The notes beneath the pieces are model-generated. The model did not search any database. It was not told the DNA's origin and saw only the letters and a program-made list of their open reading frames with translations. From Closterium sp. Naga37s-1 (taxonomy: Eukaryota; Streptophyta; Zygnematophyceae; Desmidiales; Closteriaceae), in the NCBI GenBank assembly GCA_947471745.1, contig CANJKZ010000410.1, forward strand, positions 1,361,501-1,425,500: DNA of 64,000 bases, written 5' to 3'. Below, one piece after another: positions 7,906 through 18,139 of this stretch. Made by a program: the position numbers and the translations under genes. How positions within the stretch are numbered: position 1 is the stretch's first letter; every line of letters starts with the position of its first letter.

Positions 7906-10900
7906 CTAAATAGCGGAGGCCACAGTGGTAACCAGGGCCCTAGATATCAGACTTTGGAGTCTGATTCAGAGTCCGTTCAGACTTTTTTTTGTAGCCTAGT
8001 CTGAACTCCAAGAAATTTTTTAGGGACCCTGTCTGATTTTCCAGAGTTTTTTTACCTGACTTGTCTGAAATTTCAGACTACTTTGAGTAGTGTACGCTGA
8101 CCTTCAGACTTGTATCGGGGGTGCACTCTGAAACCGCTTATACATGAGTTTGGGCCTGCCTGGCGGCGTGTAGGCTTATCCCCGTCAGTCACGGGCGGGA
8201 ACCCAGAAATTTCGCCACCGCGGCACCGCACAGTCGCGTTGGTACAGAATTGCTGTAATCAACACCAATTCCAACCAATCGCGGCTGCGCACCAGGCAGT
8301 GTTGACAAGATTCCTTGCCAACACTTAGCTCGCAGCGCGGTGCACCAACGTTTGACACCACGACCACCCACCACACCTCCCCTTCATTGTTGCCAGCGCA
8401 TAGCTCGCAGCGCGCTGCCACTCTCACTTCACCACATACATCCACCCCACCCCACCTTCCACGTTGCCAACGCACAGCTCGCACCGCGCTGCTACTCTCA
8501 CGTGACCATATCCATCCACCCCATTCACCCCACCTTCCCACCATTCACGCCCAGGTGCCGTGCATGCAGTGACCACCTGGGGGTTGAGAGGTCCTTATAC
8601 GAGGACCTCTCATCTTCCTCTTCGTCACCGTGCTTGCCAGGCTCTCTCACGTCTTTCCGTTTGCCTGGCCTGAAACTAGTGTACGAGCCCTTGTTTCAGC
8701 CTCCCATTTCCGAGCTCGCTACACCACTGCTCGGCAGGCTCAATGGCTGCCTCAGAAGCTACCCACTCACCGGTCTAGACTTCCTTAGGTCTCTCCTACC
8801 GAAGCATAATCCACAGCAACCTAAACCGTCGCAACCCAGCTCTATTCGCCCATCGATTCCCGCTGCCTCTGCAGCTCTGCACGAGGCCGTCGCCGAACCA
8901 GCGACAGCCGCGCAACAGGCGGTGCGCCAAGATTCGTCCGTCGAAGCACCTTCTCGTCCCGCGCCACCGACAAACCTGCGGTTCCGTCAGTCCGCCATTG
9001 CGTGGGCAACACCACCTCCTTCATCGACCACTGAGACTCCTGCCAGTGATGCATCTCCCATGCAGGACAACTCGAAGCCCACGCAGGCTAGCTCAAAGCC
9101 CAAGGCCGACACGCCTGAGTTGAAATACGAAGAAGCGCATGCGCGGTACAAATCCAAGTGGTCCACCGATTTCAGTTGGCTTGTCCTAACTCAAACCTCC
9201 ACTGGTGCTCCTTCTTTCAAGTGCAGTATTTGCTTGGAATTTTCAGGATTGAATGGCAAGTGTGGGCGGCGTACCGAGGGAGCAACCGACGTGCAGACAC
9301 AGTCCTTCAAGAAGCACGAAGGGACGGTGAAGCACCGGTTTGCTCTGCAGCGCCAGGAGGACTTGCTCCAGAAATACGGGCGCCAGCAGCGCATCGACAT
9401 GCACCCGAAGGCGCAGGACTTGGAGATGATGCAGGTGTCTTCGCTCGTGGACTCGCTGTACTTCATGGGGAAGTCCAACGAGCCCATGGACTCGTGGATC
9501 CGGTTGGTGCGCTACCTGGCGAAGAAGAAAGTGCCCGGGTTTCCCGCGCAGGGCTACGACACGTACTACAACACGTAAGTAGTGTCTGTTGCATGCCTGT
9601 TGGTTTTGTTTCTGTTTGACTGTCACTAACGACTACGTTTTCTTTGTGTAGGTACGGATTTGGAGAACTCACCCAAGCAATTGCGACATGGCTCCAAACA
9701 ACGCAACTTGAGCACCTTCTGACGAGCCCATTCATCAGGATTACACTGGACGAGAGCACCGACCGTCGCCGCGGCAAACACATGATTGTGTTTGCCACCT
9801 TTCTCCGCGAGGGACAAGTTGTCACGGAGTTTATCGCCCACTTGACTGTTGAGAAGGCTGACGCTGCTTCTTTGTGCAGTTTGTTGGTTTCCCACCTCAG
9901 GGCTGTCGGCGTTGACCTGCGGCGTATCTTGGGAATGAGCACTGATGGCGCGTCTGTGATGATAGGGAGTCAAAACAGTGTGGTTGTTCGCCTGCGAATG
10001 CTCATCCCCAATCTGGTCTCGTTTCACTGCATCGCGCACAGGTGCGTTTGTGTTTTAATGTGTCACACTCTGTATTGTTTAACCCTTTGTTTTAACAATC
10101 ACTAACCCATTTGTGTGTTTCTGTTTGGCAGGGAGGCGTTGGCTGCCAAGGCCGCGGCGGAGCAGATACCAACGTTCAACATGGTGGACGATGTCATCCG
10201 CGCCGTCGCAGAGTACCTCGGGCGATCGTCACCGTGGCATCAGCGCTTCATGGAGCTGCAGGAGGTGTTCACCTCCACCAACCTCGAGGTCCAAGGCATA
10301 CATGACGTGCGGTGGCTTTCACGAGGAGCTGCAGTCACCCGGTTCGTCCACGTCCTTCCAGCGATCATGGTGATGCTGTCGGAGTGGAAGGACCAGACCA
10401 TGTACGAAATCGTCACGTCGTACAGGTTCCAGTTCCTCATCAGGTTCCTCGCGGACCTACTGGAGCAGCTCAACGTGCTCTCCTCCGTTTTCCAGAAGCG
10501 GGAGGTAAGTTGCCTACTACGTGTTGCATGTTTTGGTTGTAATCCGCTTTGTACTAATTTTGTTTGAATGTGTTTGTTGCAGCTCGACTACGCGGAGGTG
10601 CACACGCAGATTGTGCACACGACATCGATCTTGGAGAGCCGTTACGTCGACTGTGGTGACGACTTCGGGGGAGGGCCAACCGAGAGGATGTACCGCTTCA
10701 TCGAGAAGCATGGACCGCGTGGTTCACCAGAAATGGTGATCGAGGGAGTTTCGTCCGATGGCAGTCTCAACCGCTTCAAGGTGACGCTTCACGAGCGCAC
10801 CAACCCGAACTATCGTGTGATAAGAAACGAGGAATGAAATGACTAAGGGAAAGTTGGGTACAAATGCAAACCCTAGGAAAACTGTACCCCATATGTGCTA

Positions 10901-11151
10901 CCCCACTATAGCCTACAGTAGCTATGTCATATAAATCTGACACACCCCCATAGGCAAAGTGGGGGAGAACAAGGGGTCACAAGACCAGTCAAGCAAAGCA
11001 AAACAAGCTCAGGGTGGATCACAAAGTCACCACACATTCCGAGCACAAGTTCAAGGCCACAAGGCCAGTTCACATGTAGGATTACATATATATATATAAG
11101 GCTAGACAAGCAAGAGCAGGTGTATATATATATGCAACAGTACAAACAAGG

Positions 11152-12159
11152 TCAAGGGGTGAGCAAGTGAGGCAAGGTAGGCACAAGACCCAGCTGAGTA
11201 CAGAAGCGCTGATGATCACAAGGCGCAAGTGCCTTGGTGAAGATATCAGCAGTGTTGGCCTCAGAGGCCACGTACGCAAGCCGCAGCTGACCACGCTGCT
11301 GTAGCTCACGAGCAAGGAAGTAGCGGAGAGCAATGTGCTTCGTTCTGTGCTCCAGTCTCTGCTCTCGACACAAGGCCAGCATGGCCTTGTTGTCTACGTA
11401 CAGCACTGGAGGAGAACGAGGCGGCTCTTTGAGGTCAGTCAGCAGGTAGGTGAGCCAGCGAAGCTCCTGTGCAGCCATGGCCCCGGCGTAGATCTCAGCC
11501 TCACAACTGGAGCCGAGAACAGAAGACGAGCGGGTAGCCCGCCACGAAACAGAGCCGGAACCAAGGCTGAAGGTGTAACCCTGTGACGACCGCTGCGTAG
11601 CCTGGTCGTCAGCCCAAGAAGCGTCTGCGTGCCCAGTGAGGACCACTGGACTCTGCCCTCCAAGCACAAGCCCCATGCCCGACGTACTGCACAAGTAGCG
11701 CAACACCCTCTTCGCTGCAGCCATGTGCTCCGGTCTGTGTCTCCCAGGAGCAACATAGCGTGCGAGAATGCTAAGAGGGTATGCAAGGTCAGGTCGTGTG
11801 CAGGTCATCAGGTACATGAGGCAGCCAACAAGCTCTGGGTACGGGCCACTCGACTCTACGGACTCATCCGAAGGCAGAGCTGAGAGCGAGTGGCGAGTAG
11901 GCAGAGGAGTGGCCTGAGGCGAGGAGTACGTGAAGCCGAAGCGCTGAAGGACCTGCTGCACCATGTGTGACTGAGTCAGGGTAATGGTGCGGCGTGCTCT
12001 GTCCCGGGTGATCTGCAAGCCAAGGTAGCTGCGCAGTTCACCCAGGTCTGTGCACGTGTGTCTCTTCTGCAGCTCGGACTTCACGTGGGCGAGTCCAGCA
12101 GTGTCAGCTGTGGCAAAGACCAAGTCGTCGACGTACACGAGGATGTAGAACGGCGGCAA
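11152..12159 (-). CDS. Copia A reverse transcriptase C-terminal half and RNase H
   Basis: 335 aa. The frame opens at PPFYILVYVDDLVFATAD with the catalytic YVDD. It continues through the copia connection (GLQITRDRARRTITLTQSHM) to RNase H with TGHADASWADD, SSCEAEIYAG and VDNKAMLAL supplying the acidic residues. The N-terminal half of RT (fingers, first catalytic Asp) is missing because of an internal deletion near 12165, so the enzyme should be inactive. Confidence 0.85.
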   Translation of the reverse strand: MPPFYILVYVDDLVFATADTAGLAHVKSELQKRHTCTDLGELRSYLGLQITRDRARRTITLTQSHMVQQVLQRFGFTYSSPQATPLPTRHSLSALPSDESVESSGPYPELVGCLMYLMTCTRPDLAYPLSILARYVAPGRHRPEHMAAAKRVLRYLCSTSGMGLVLGGQSPVVLTGHADASWADDQATQRSSQGYTFSLGSGSVSWRATRSSSVLGSSCEAEIYAGAMAAQELRWLTYLLTDLKEPPRSPPVLYVDNKAMLALCREQRLEHRTKHIALRYFLARELQQRGQLRLAYVASEANTADIFTKALAPCDHQRFCTQLGLVPTLPHLLTP

Positions 12160-14660
12160 AGAAGTGTCGCCTCAGCAGTAGCCTCAGCGCCAACACCCTC
12201 AGCAGCTCCAGCTCCAGTCGTACCCGCAGGCCCAGCAGCTCCAGTACTCCCAGTACGGGCACCTCCGGGACCCGCGGCACCAGCACCCTCAGCAGCCGAC
12301 GAACCTCCAGCTCCAGCAGCACGCCTCCAGCGCCGGGCAAACCACTCGCGCAGCTCCTGTGGAGAGAGTGGCTCCCGCCGAGGCGAAGCACCCGGAGAAC
12401 CTCCAGGCCCAGCACCGCCAGACGCCACACGAGCAGGCCCAGCTCCCTCAGGCTCCGCACCCCCAAGCTCAGCACCTCCAGGCGTGGCACCCCCAGGCTC
12501 AGCACCCCCAGGCTCAGCACCCCCAGTAGTAGCACCCCCAGGCTCAGCACCCCCAGGCTCAGGACCCCCAGTAGTAGCACCCTCAGGCTCAGCATCCCCA
12601 GACGTAGCACCCACACGCTCAGTACCCCCCGAGTCAGCACCCCCAGGCTCAGCACCCTCAGCAGCACCAGAGTCACCAGTAACCTCGACAGGCTCGACTG
12701 CGTCTACCTGGGACACACCTGAAGGGGCAGGACCCTGAGGGGGGAGGGGGTCTACCGGGGGGGGACCTGGTACAAGGAAGAGCGGTGGCGGGGGGAGGGA
12801 CGGAGTGCGGTAGGGGAAGAGGCGGTAGTAGGGGACCGACTCGTCAAACGTGACGTCCTGGGAGGACAGAACACGGCGAGAGGTGGGGTGGTAGAACTGC
12901 CACCCTGGCGCGTCAGGGGGGAAGCCAAGGAAGACGCAAGGAGCAGCACGAGGGGACAGCTTGTCCGCAGACAAGTCGCGGACAAACGCCCGAGATCCCC
13001 AGACACAGAACGCAGACGCATCGCCAACCTTCCCAGTCCACAACAAGGCTGGGGAGGTCTCCGGCATGGAGACCCTGGGGTGAAGGTTGATCTGATGCGC
13101 CGCGTACCGAACCGCAAACGGCCACAGAAAATGGGGGGCAGCCGCATGCATCATGGACGTACGGGCGACGTCCATGACCATGCCAATGCGGCGCTCAGCA
13201 ATCCCATTTTGCTGTGGAGAGTCCGGAAGCGTGAAGGTCTGGCGGATGCCTCGTGCACGACAGTAGGCTCGCAGAAGGCCAGAGGAGAACTCTCCACCTC
13301 TGTCAGAGTGCAGACGCAGAACAGGAAAGTCCGAGCCGAAGCTCTGCCTGAGCTGGAGACGAGCTGCGCGGATCCAGTCGATCAACACCTCAGTGACATC
13401 ACCCTTGCTGCGCAAGGGGAAGACTGTGGTGTAACGCGAGTAGTCGTCAACCACCAGCAGGAAGTAGCGCTCGTGACCCTGTCCACGGACGCGGGCCGGG
13501 CCCCACACGTCCATGTGAAGCGTCTGCAGCGGGGCCTCTGTCGGAGGAAACTGGGAGGAGTGAGGGGCAGCCCGCTGCCGCCCCTCGACACAGGGGACGC
13601 AGGTAGGGCCAGGCCCCGGAGGAAGGGGAGGGAGGGACCGGGGAAGACCAGAGACAAGGACACGGGAGGCCATGCCTCGGAGACGAAGCAGGGAGGGGTG
13701 ACCAAGGCGGTGGTGCCAGAGGAGAGTCTCGTGAGACAGGAGGCGACACGAACAGGGGGCAGACTCAGGACCAGACCTGGACGCTGCAGCAAACACCTGA
13801 CCCGACGCAGCTACCTGACCAGACGCAGTGACTGGAGGAGACGCAGTGGTCAGGGTGTACAGGCTCGACCCTGGCCGACGGGTAAACGTGGCCAGGTGTC
13901 GGCCAGTCCGAGCGTCCGTGCAGTGGGTCACCCGCTGACTCGCAGGAGTGAACTGGTGAACCCCCGCATCCTGTAGGTCAGCACCACTCACCAAGTTCGT
14001 AGAGAACGAGGGGAGGTAAAGACCAGACAGGGTGCCAGAGGGGGCCGCCGGACACGGGAGGACAGTGGAGAAGTGAGCAAGGACAGGACCCCCAGAGGGG
14101 TCTGCCAGAGAGACCGCAACTGGCCGGCCAAGCGGCGTGAGTGTGGTGCGGTCTCGAAAGAAGGAGCGAGAAGCCCCCGAGTCAAGGGTGAAGGTGTGGG
14201 AGGCCGAAGCCGACGCAGAACCTGAGAGAGCAGACTCACCAGCACCTGAGGGAGCAGACGCACCTAGAGCAGCAGCCTCGCTAGCACCTAGAGCAGCAGC
14301 CTCAATGCCCGGGTCGGGCGGAAAACACCGGTAACAGTCACCCTCATCACTAATAGTCACAGTATACATGGCAGCAAGAATAGCATCAAAGTCAAGGTCA
14401 AAGACAGCGACACCCGCCCTAGACAGCTCACCCCAGCGGGGGATCTCAGTGGCCTCAGGGAACTGGTGACGCCAAGCGTCCGTCAGGCGGCCAAAGCAGC
14501 GCTAGGTGGAGTGCGCACCCCCGCACTGGTCACCCGCGCGGTCGCTGGTGCGGAGGACGTAGGTGCACGGACCAGTACCCCCACCCCGCTGGCGTGCAGC
14601 GTACCACTCACGGAGCTGCTGAGGGGGGGGGATGTCACGAGTGCGCTGCTGCTGCTGCTA
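12081..14660 (-). CDS. Copia A protease-integrase part of pol
   Basis: In frame with gag after the amber codon at 14658-14660; first internal ATG is 14369 (762 aa from there). Order: C-x13-C-x3-H-x4-C cysteine/histidine cluster, protease FTLDSGASRSFF, GAG-pre-integrase (LLWHHRLGHPSL), and integrase core with LHMDVWGPARV, LHSDRGGEFSS and PQQNGIAERR giving D, D and E. A long Pro/Gly-rich linker with repeated GGAEPGGAEP units follows. The last 30 residues are out-of-frame RT sequence created by the deletion. Confidence 0.85.
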
Positions 14661-15721
14661 CTGCTGTTGCTGCTGCTGCTGCTGCTGCTGGCGCTGACCA
14701 CCACCGGAGCCGACCCTCTGCGCAGCGCCACCCCGACCAGCTCCACCTCCTCCGCCGCCGCCTCCTCCACCGCCGCCACCTCCGCTCCCACCGCCACCGC
14801 CGCCGCCGCCTCCGCCTCCACCGCCGCCACCGACACCTCCACCCCCACCACCACCCCCACCGCCACCCCCACCCCTTCCACTGCCTCCACCACCGCCTCC
14901 ACCGCCCCCGCTAGCTCCTCCAGTGCCCCTGCCCCCCTTGCCCTTGCCAGGGCGGCGTCTCTCGCTAGGGGTAGACGCCGCACCGACCGACTCAAGCCCA
15001 ACGAGGTCGGCCGCAGCAGCAGAGGCAACAGAGGGCAAAAGGGGGGAGGGGGAACACCCCTCAAAGATGGGGGTGCGAGGGTCACCACGAGAGGCTCCTA
15101 CAGCTACTATGCTCTTCTCTGCTGCTAGGAGGGACTTCTCGAGGAGGTCAACGGTGAGAGTGGTGGGGCAAACTGAGAGGAAGTGGTCCCTGACTACGCG
15201 AAGGGAGTCAGGGAGCCGGGTGACTATGTAGTAGAGGGTGATGTACATGGGGGGGGGGGGTTCTTGGCGCAGAACTCAGCAGGAAGCGCAGCGCGTTAGC
15301 GGGTGTCACTAGTGCGGAGGTGCGTAATGAGGTCAGCGACTGTGGGAAAGGCAGCAAGGTCAGGGAAGAGGTACGGTAGCATGAGGCGGCTCAGTGCAGC
15401 AGTGGCAGGGGAGGAGTAGCGCGCAACTACAGCGTCGTACAAGGTCTGAGCACTCTTGTACTGGCTAAAGTGCGCACGCTCAGAGGTAGGCAGGTGGCGA
15501 CGCACAGCAAGACGTGCAGCAGCATCGCGCGTGGCCCACTGTGAGCGAACAGCGGCGTCAGCATCAGCAGCGGGGGCAGGAGAGGCACCAGAAGTGAGGT
15601 CAAAGAGGGAGAGGCCGTCTGCTCTGTCGCACTGTAAGAAAAGCTGCAGGTCATCTATCCAGACGTCAAAGTCAATGGCCCGACCCTCAGCGTCAAAAGC
15701 GAGGACACTAGGGGTAGCCAT
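14658..15721 (-). pseudogene. Copia A gag, broken
   Basis: ATG 15721 opens MATPSVLAFDAEGRAIDFD. Compared with intact gag of copy D, codon TAC after LRTSDTR is TAA (ends at 15296), and a C-run near 15250 has 11 rather than 10 bases, giving a frameshift. The remaining frame (15248 to 14658) ends in a Gly-rich stretch and a CAG tract with amber stop. Gag of this type packages element RNA; this copy cannot make it. Confidence 0.85.
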
Positions 15722-16908
15722 GACAGCAGTAGACTAGCAGCGCAAACAGTAGGGTGAGGGCAGTGCTGTGAAAGAGGCGCTGCTCTTACCGGACAGGGCG
15801 GCTTGGGTGGTTCGGCTGCAGGGCGGCTCGGCGGCTCGGCTGCTGGGCGGCTCGGCGGCTCGGCTGCTCGGCGGCTCGGCGGCTCGGCTGCTGGGCGGCT
15901 CGGCGGCTCGGCTTCTGGGCGGCTCGGCTGCTGGGCGGCTCGGCGGCTGGGCGGCTCGGCTGCTGGGCGGCTCGGCTGCTGGGCGGCTCGGCGGGGCCGC
16001 TGACAGGACGGCGTCCGGGGCCGCTGGGAGGAGGCGGCGGGGCCGCTGAGAGGAGGCGGCGGGGCCGCAAAGGTAGGTGGCGGGGCCGCAGGTAGGTGGC
16101 GGGGCCGCTAGTAGGTGGCGGGGCCGCAGGTAGGTGGCGGGGCCGCTGGTAGGTGGCGGGGCCGCAGGTAGGTGGCGGGGCCGCAGGTAGGTGGCGGGGC
16201 CGCAAAGGTAGGTGGCGGGGCCGCTGGTAGGTGGCGGGGCCGCAGGTAGGTGGCGGGGCCGCACAGGTAGGTGGCGGGGCCGCACAGGTAGGTGGCGGGG
16301 CCGCGGAGGGCGGCGACGAGCCGTAGGGGGCCGTGAGGGGCCGCTGGGAGGAGGCGGCGGGGCCGCTGAGAGGAGGCGGCGGGGCCGCAAAGGTAGGTGG
16401 CGGGGCCGCAGGTTGGTGGCGGGGCCGCTGGTAGGTGGCGGGGCCGCAGGTAGGTGGCGGGGCCGCAAAGGTAGGTGGCGGGGCCGCTGGTAGGTGGCGG
16501 GGCCGCAGGTAGGTGGCGGGGCCGCACAGGTAGGTGGCGGGGCCGCGGAGGGCGGCGACGAGCCGTAGGGGGCCGTGAGGGGCCGCGGGAGGGGCCGTAA
16601 GGGGCATAAGGGGCCGCGCGAGGGGCCGTAAGGGACGGCACGAGGGGCCGTAAGGGCGGCGCGACGGGCGCGACGGGCCGTAAGGGCGGCACGAAGGGCC
16701 GTAAGGGCGGCGCGAAGGGCCGTAGGGGCGGCGCGACGAGCCGTGAGAGGGCCGCTAAGGGCGACGCGACGGGGCCGTGAGGGGCCTAGCGAGGGCGCGA
16801 CGGTAGGGAGAGCACACAGGGCGCGACTCGGGCCGGAGCGAAGCGCGCTCCGGGCAGGAAAAAAAAAATTCGTGGTGGTGGGCCCTAGGAATCGTTCCCA
16901 CTAGGGAA
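15722..16908 (-). repeat. Copia A leader with two GC-rich minisatellites
   Basis: 15810-15990 repeats CGGCTGCTGGGCGGCTCGG-like units. 16070-16545 repeats an approximately 19-bp GGTAGGTGGCGGGGCCGCA unit about twenty times, as two similar blocks. The long proline-rich frames across this stretch are repeat translation, not genes. Confidence 0.85.
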
Positions 16909-18139
16909 CCTGCTCGATACCATGATAAGAAACGAGGAATGAAATGACTAAGGGAAAGTTGGGTACAAATGCAAACCCTAGGAAAACTGTACCCCATATG
17001 TGCTACCCCACTATAGCCTACAGTAGCTATGTCATATAAATCTGACATCGTGGGCCCGGCCACCACGACGCGTGCGTGGCGCTCTGCACCGACATGGCCG
17101 AGCATGTCGTCGAGAACCTCCAGTCCAAGCTTGGCGACCTTGAGTCTCTTTCTGGAGTGAGGCTATTTATCCCTGACTTGTGGCAACCGCAATGGGACCG
17201 GGACGCGCGGCAGGCACAGTGCCTGGAGTGGCTCTTGTTGCTTGTCACGTTGTTCCGCGCAGATGAAGCCGACGAGATCCTACCAGGTTAGTTTGAAGTG
17301 CCACCCGGTTCCCCCTCTCTCACGGCTTTTATACTAACCGTTGCCTCTTATACCTTGCAGGCATTGACAAGAAGAAGGCCATGAGGGAGCTTCGCACGCT
17401 GTGTCCAGTTCTTGCCAGAGCGCCGAAGAGTGAGCGTAAGTTCCACACGGGACTTACCGCCATTCTCAGGACACCCGATTGGCAGCAGGCGTACCCCAAC
17501 CTCGTCGGACTCTGGGTGGCGATTGCAGTGCTGCCTCTCAGCACGGTCGAGTGTGAGCGAGGCTTTTCCCGACAGAACCTGATCAAGACGTGGCAGAGGG
17601 GCAGCATCAAGGATTGTAGGCTGAGCGATCTGCTTTGCATCTCACTGCTTGACTATGAGTTAGACGTCCCAGGAGTAGTCGAGATTTGGCGCGCTTACAA
17701 GAAGCGCCGGCCGTTCACAGCATCTGCATCAAGGCACAGGGAGGAGCCCCCAAGGGCTGGGAAGGAGCATGTAGATGAGCCAGTAGTGGAATGTGATCTT
17801 GTAGATTCTATGACATACTAATGCAGACATGTAACAATTGCTAGTTGGTGGTGTTCTCAAACAAGAGTAAAATTTGAGTGCTAGTCTGTAACATTAGCGT
17901 TGAAAAGTTTGTGGAGTCTGAACTTTCAGACTTTAAAATTTGGTCAACTCTGACAGCCAGACTAGGAAGAGGGGTGTACTCTGAGGCCTCAGACTAGATC
18001 AAAACGAATCTAGGGGCCTGGTGGTAACGGTAACGAACTGTAGTTGACGTGCGACGGGCCTGTGACTGAGGTCGGGAAAGTGTCGAAGCGGAGGCCTGGA
18101 GCGCGGGTTACCAGCCGAGCCAAGAGGCTGGGTTGCTAC

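Larger units (their letters stand above)
10818..17047 (-). mobile_element. Copia element A (Ty1/copia), complete, inserted in hAT exon 4
   Basis: Two 125-bp LTRs (10818-10942 and 16923-17047) start TG and end CA and are identical by eye. The 5-bp target duplication TCGTG lies at 10813-10817 and 17048-17052. Primer site TGGTATCGAGCAGG is at 16909-16922 (minus). A polypurine-like tract is at the inner edge of the left LTR. The gene order on the minus strand is leader, gag, protease, integrase, then reverse transcriptase/RNase H. The integrase-RT junction has lost about 1.4 kb compared with copy D. Confidence 0.95.
8340..17821 (+). pseudogene. hAT transposase, five exons, exon 4 split by copia A
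   Basis: Exons: about 8340-9574, 9652-10041, 10132-10504, 10583-10817 continued at 17053-17286, and 17361-17821 (TAA). All introns are short and GT-AG with matching phases. Exon 1 has a proline/serine-rich start and then a C2H2/BED-like finger (FKCSICLEFS ... FKKHEGTVKH). Exon 2 carries ITLDESTDRRRGKHMIVFAT and GMSTDGASVMIGSQ, the catalytic acidic positions, then FHCIAHR. Exon 5 carries the dimerisation motif LSTVECERGFSRQNLIKT. The family resembles the ZNF862/KIAA1586-type hATs. The frame continues across the copia insertion when one TSD copy is discounted, so copia is the only clear lesion. No convincing ATG lies upstream of the exon 1 frame, so the true N terminus is uncertain. Confidence 0.9.
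7933..18020 (+). mobile_element. hAT DNA transposon with nested copia element
   Basis: The ends are CAGGGCCCTAGA (left) and, inverted, CAGGCCCCTAGA (right). The perfect 8-bp target duplication GTGGTAAC lies at 7925-7932 and 18021-18028. CAGACT/AGTCTG motifs crowd both subterminal regions (7933-8110 and 17870-18000), as usual for hAT transposase binding. Without the copia insertion the element is about 3.85 kb and holds one spliced transposase gene. 7933-8340 and 17822-18020 are non-coding ends. Confidence 0.95.

Noticed and set aside
14658..14700. TAG among CAG codons as a sign of a variant genetic code with TAG as glutamine
   Set aside because: Some green algae do this, but here the other gene ends (gypsy gag, M3 peptidase) use TAG as a normal stop and host exons lack in-frame TAG, so readthrough is the simpler reading.
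15786..16692. Long proline/arginine-rich open frames on the minus strand in the copia A leader, and similar ones at 24153-25028, 30817-31834 and 55721-56530
   Set aside because: They are translations of GC-rich minisatellites, open in several frames at once and on both strands, and lie between LTR and gag.
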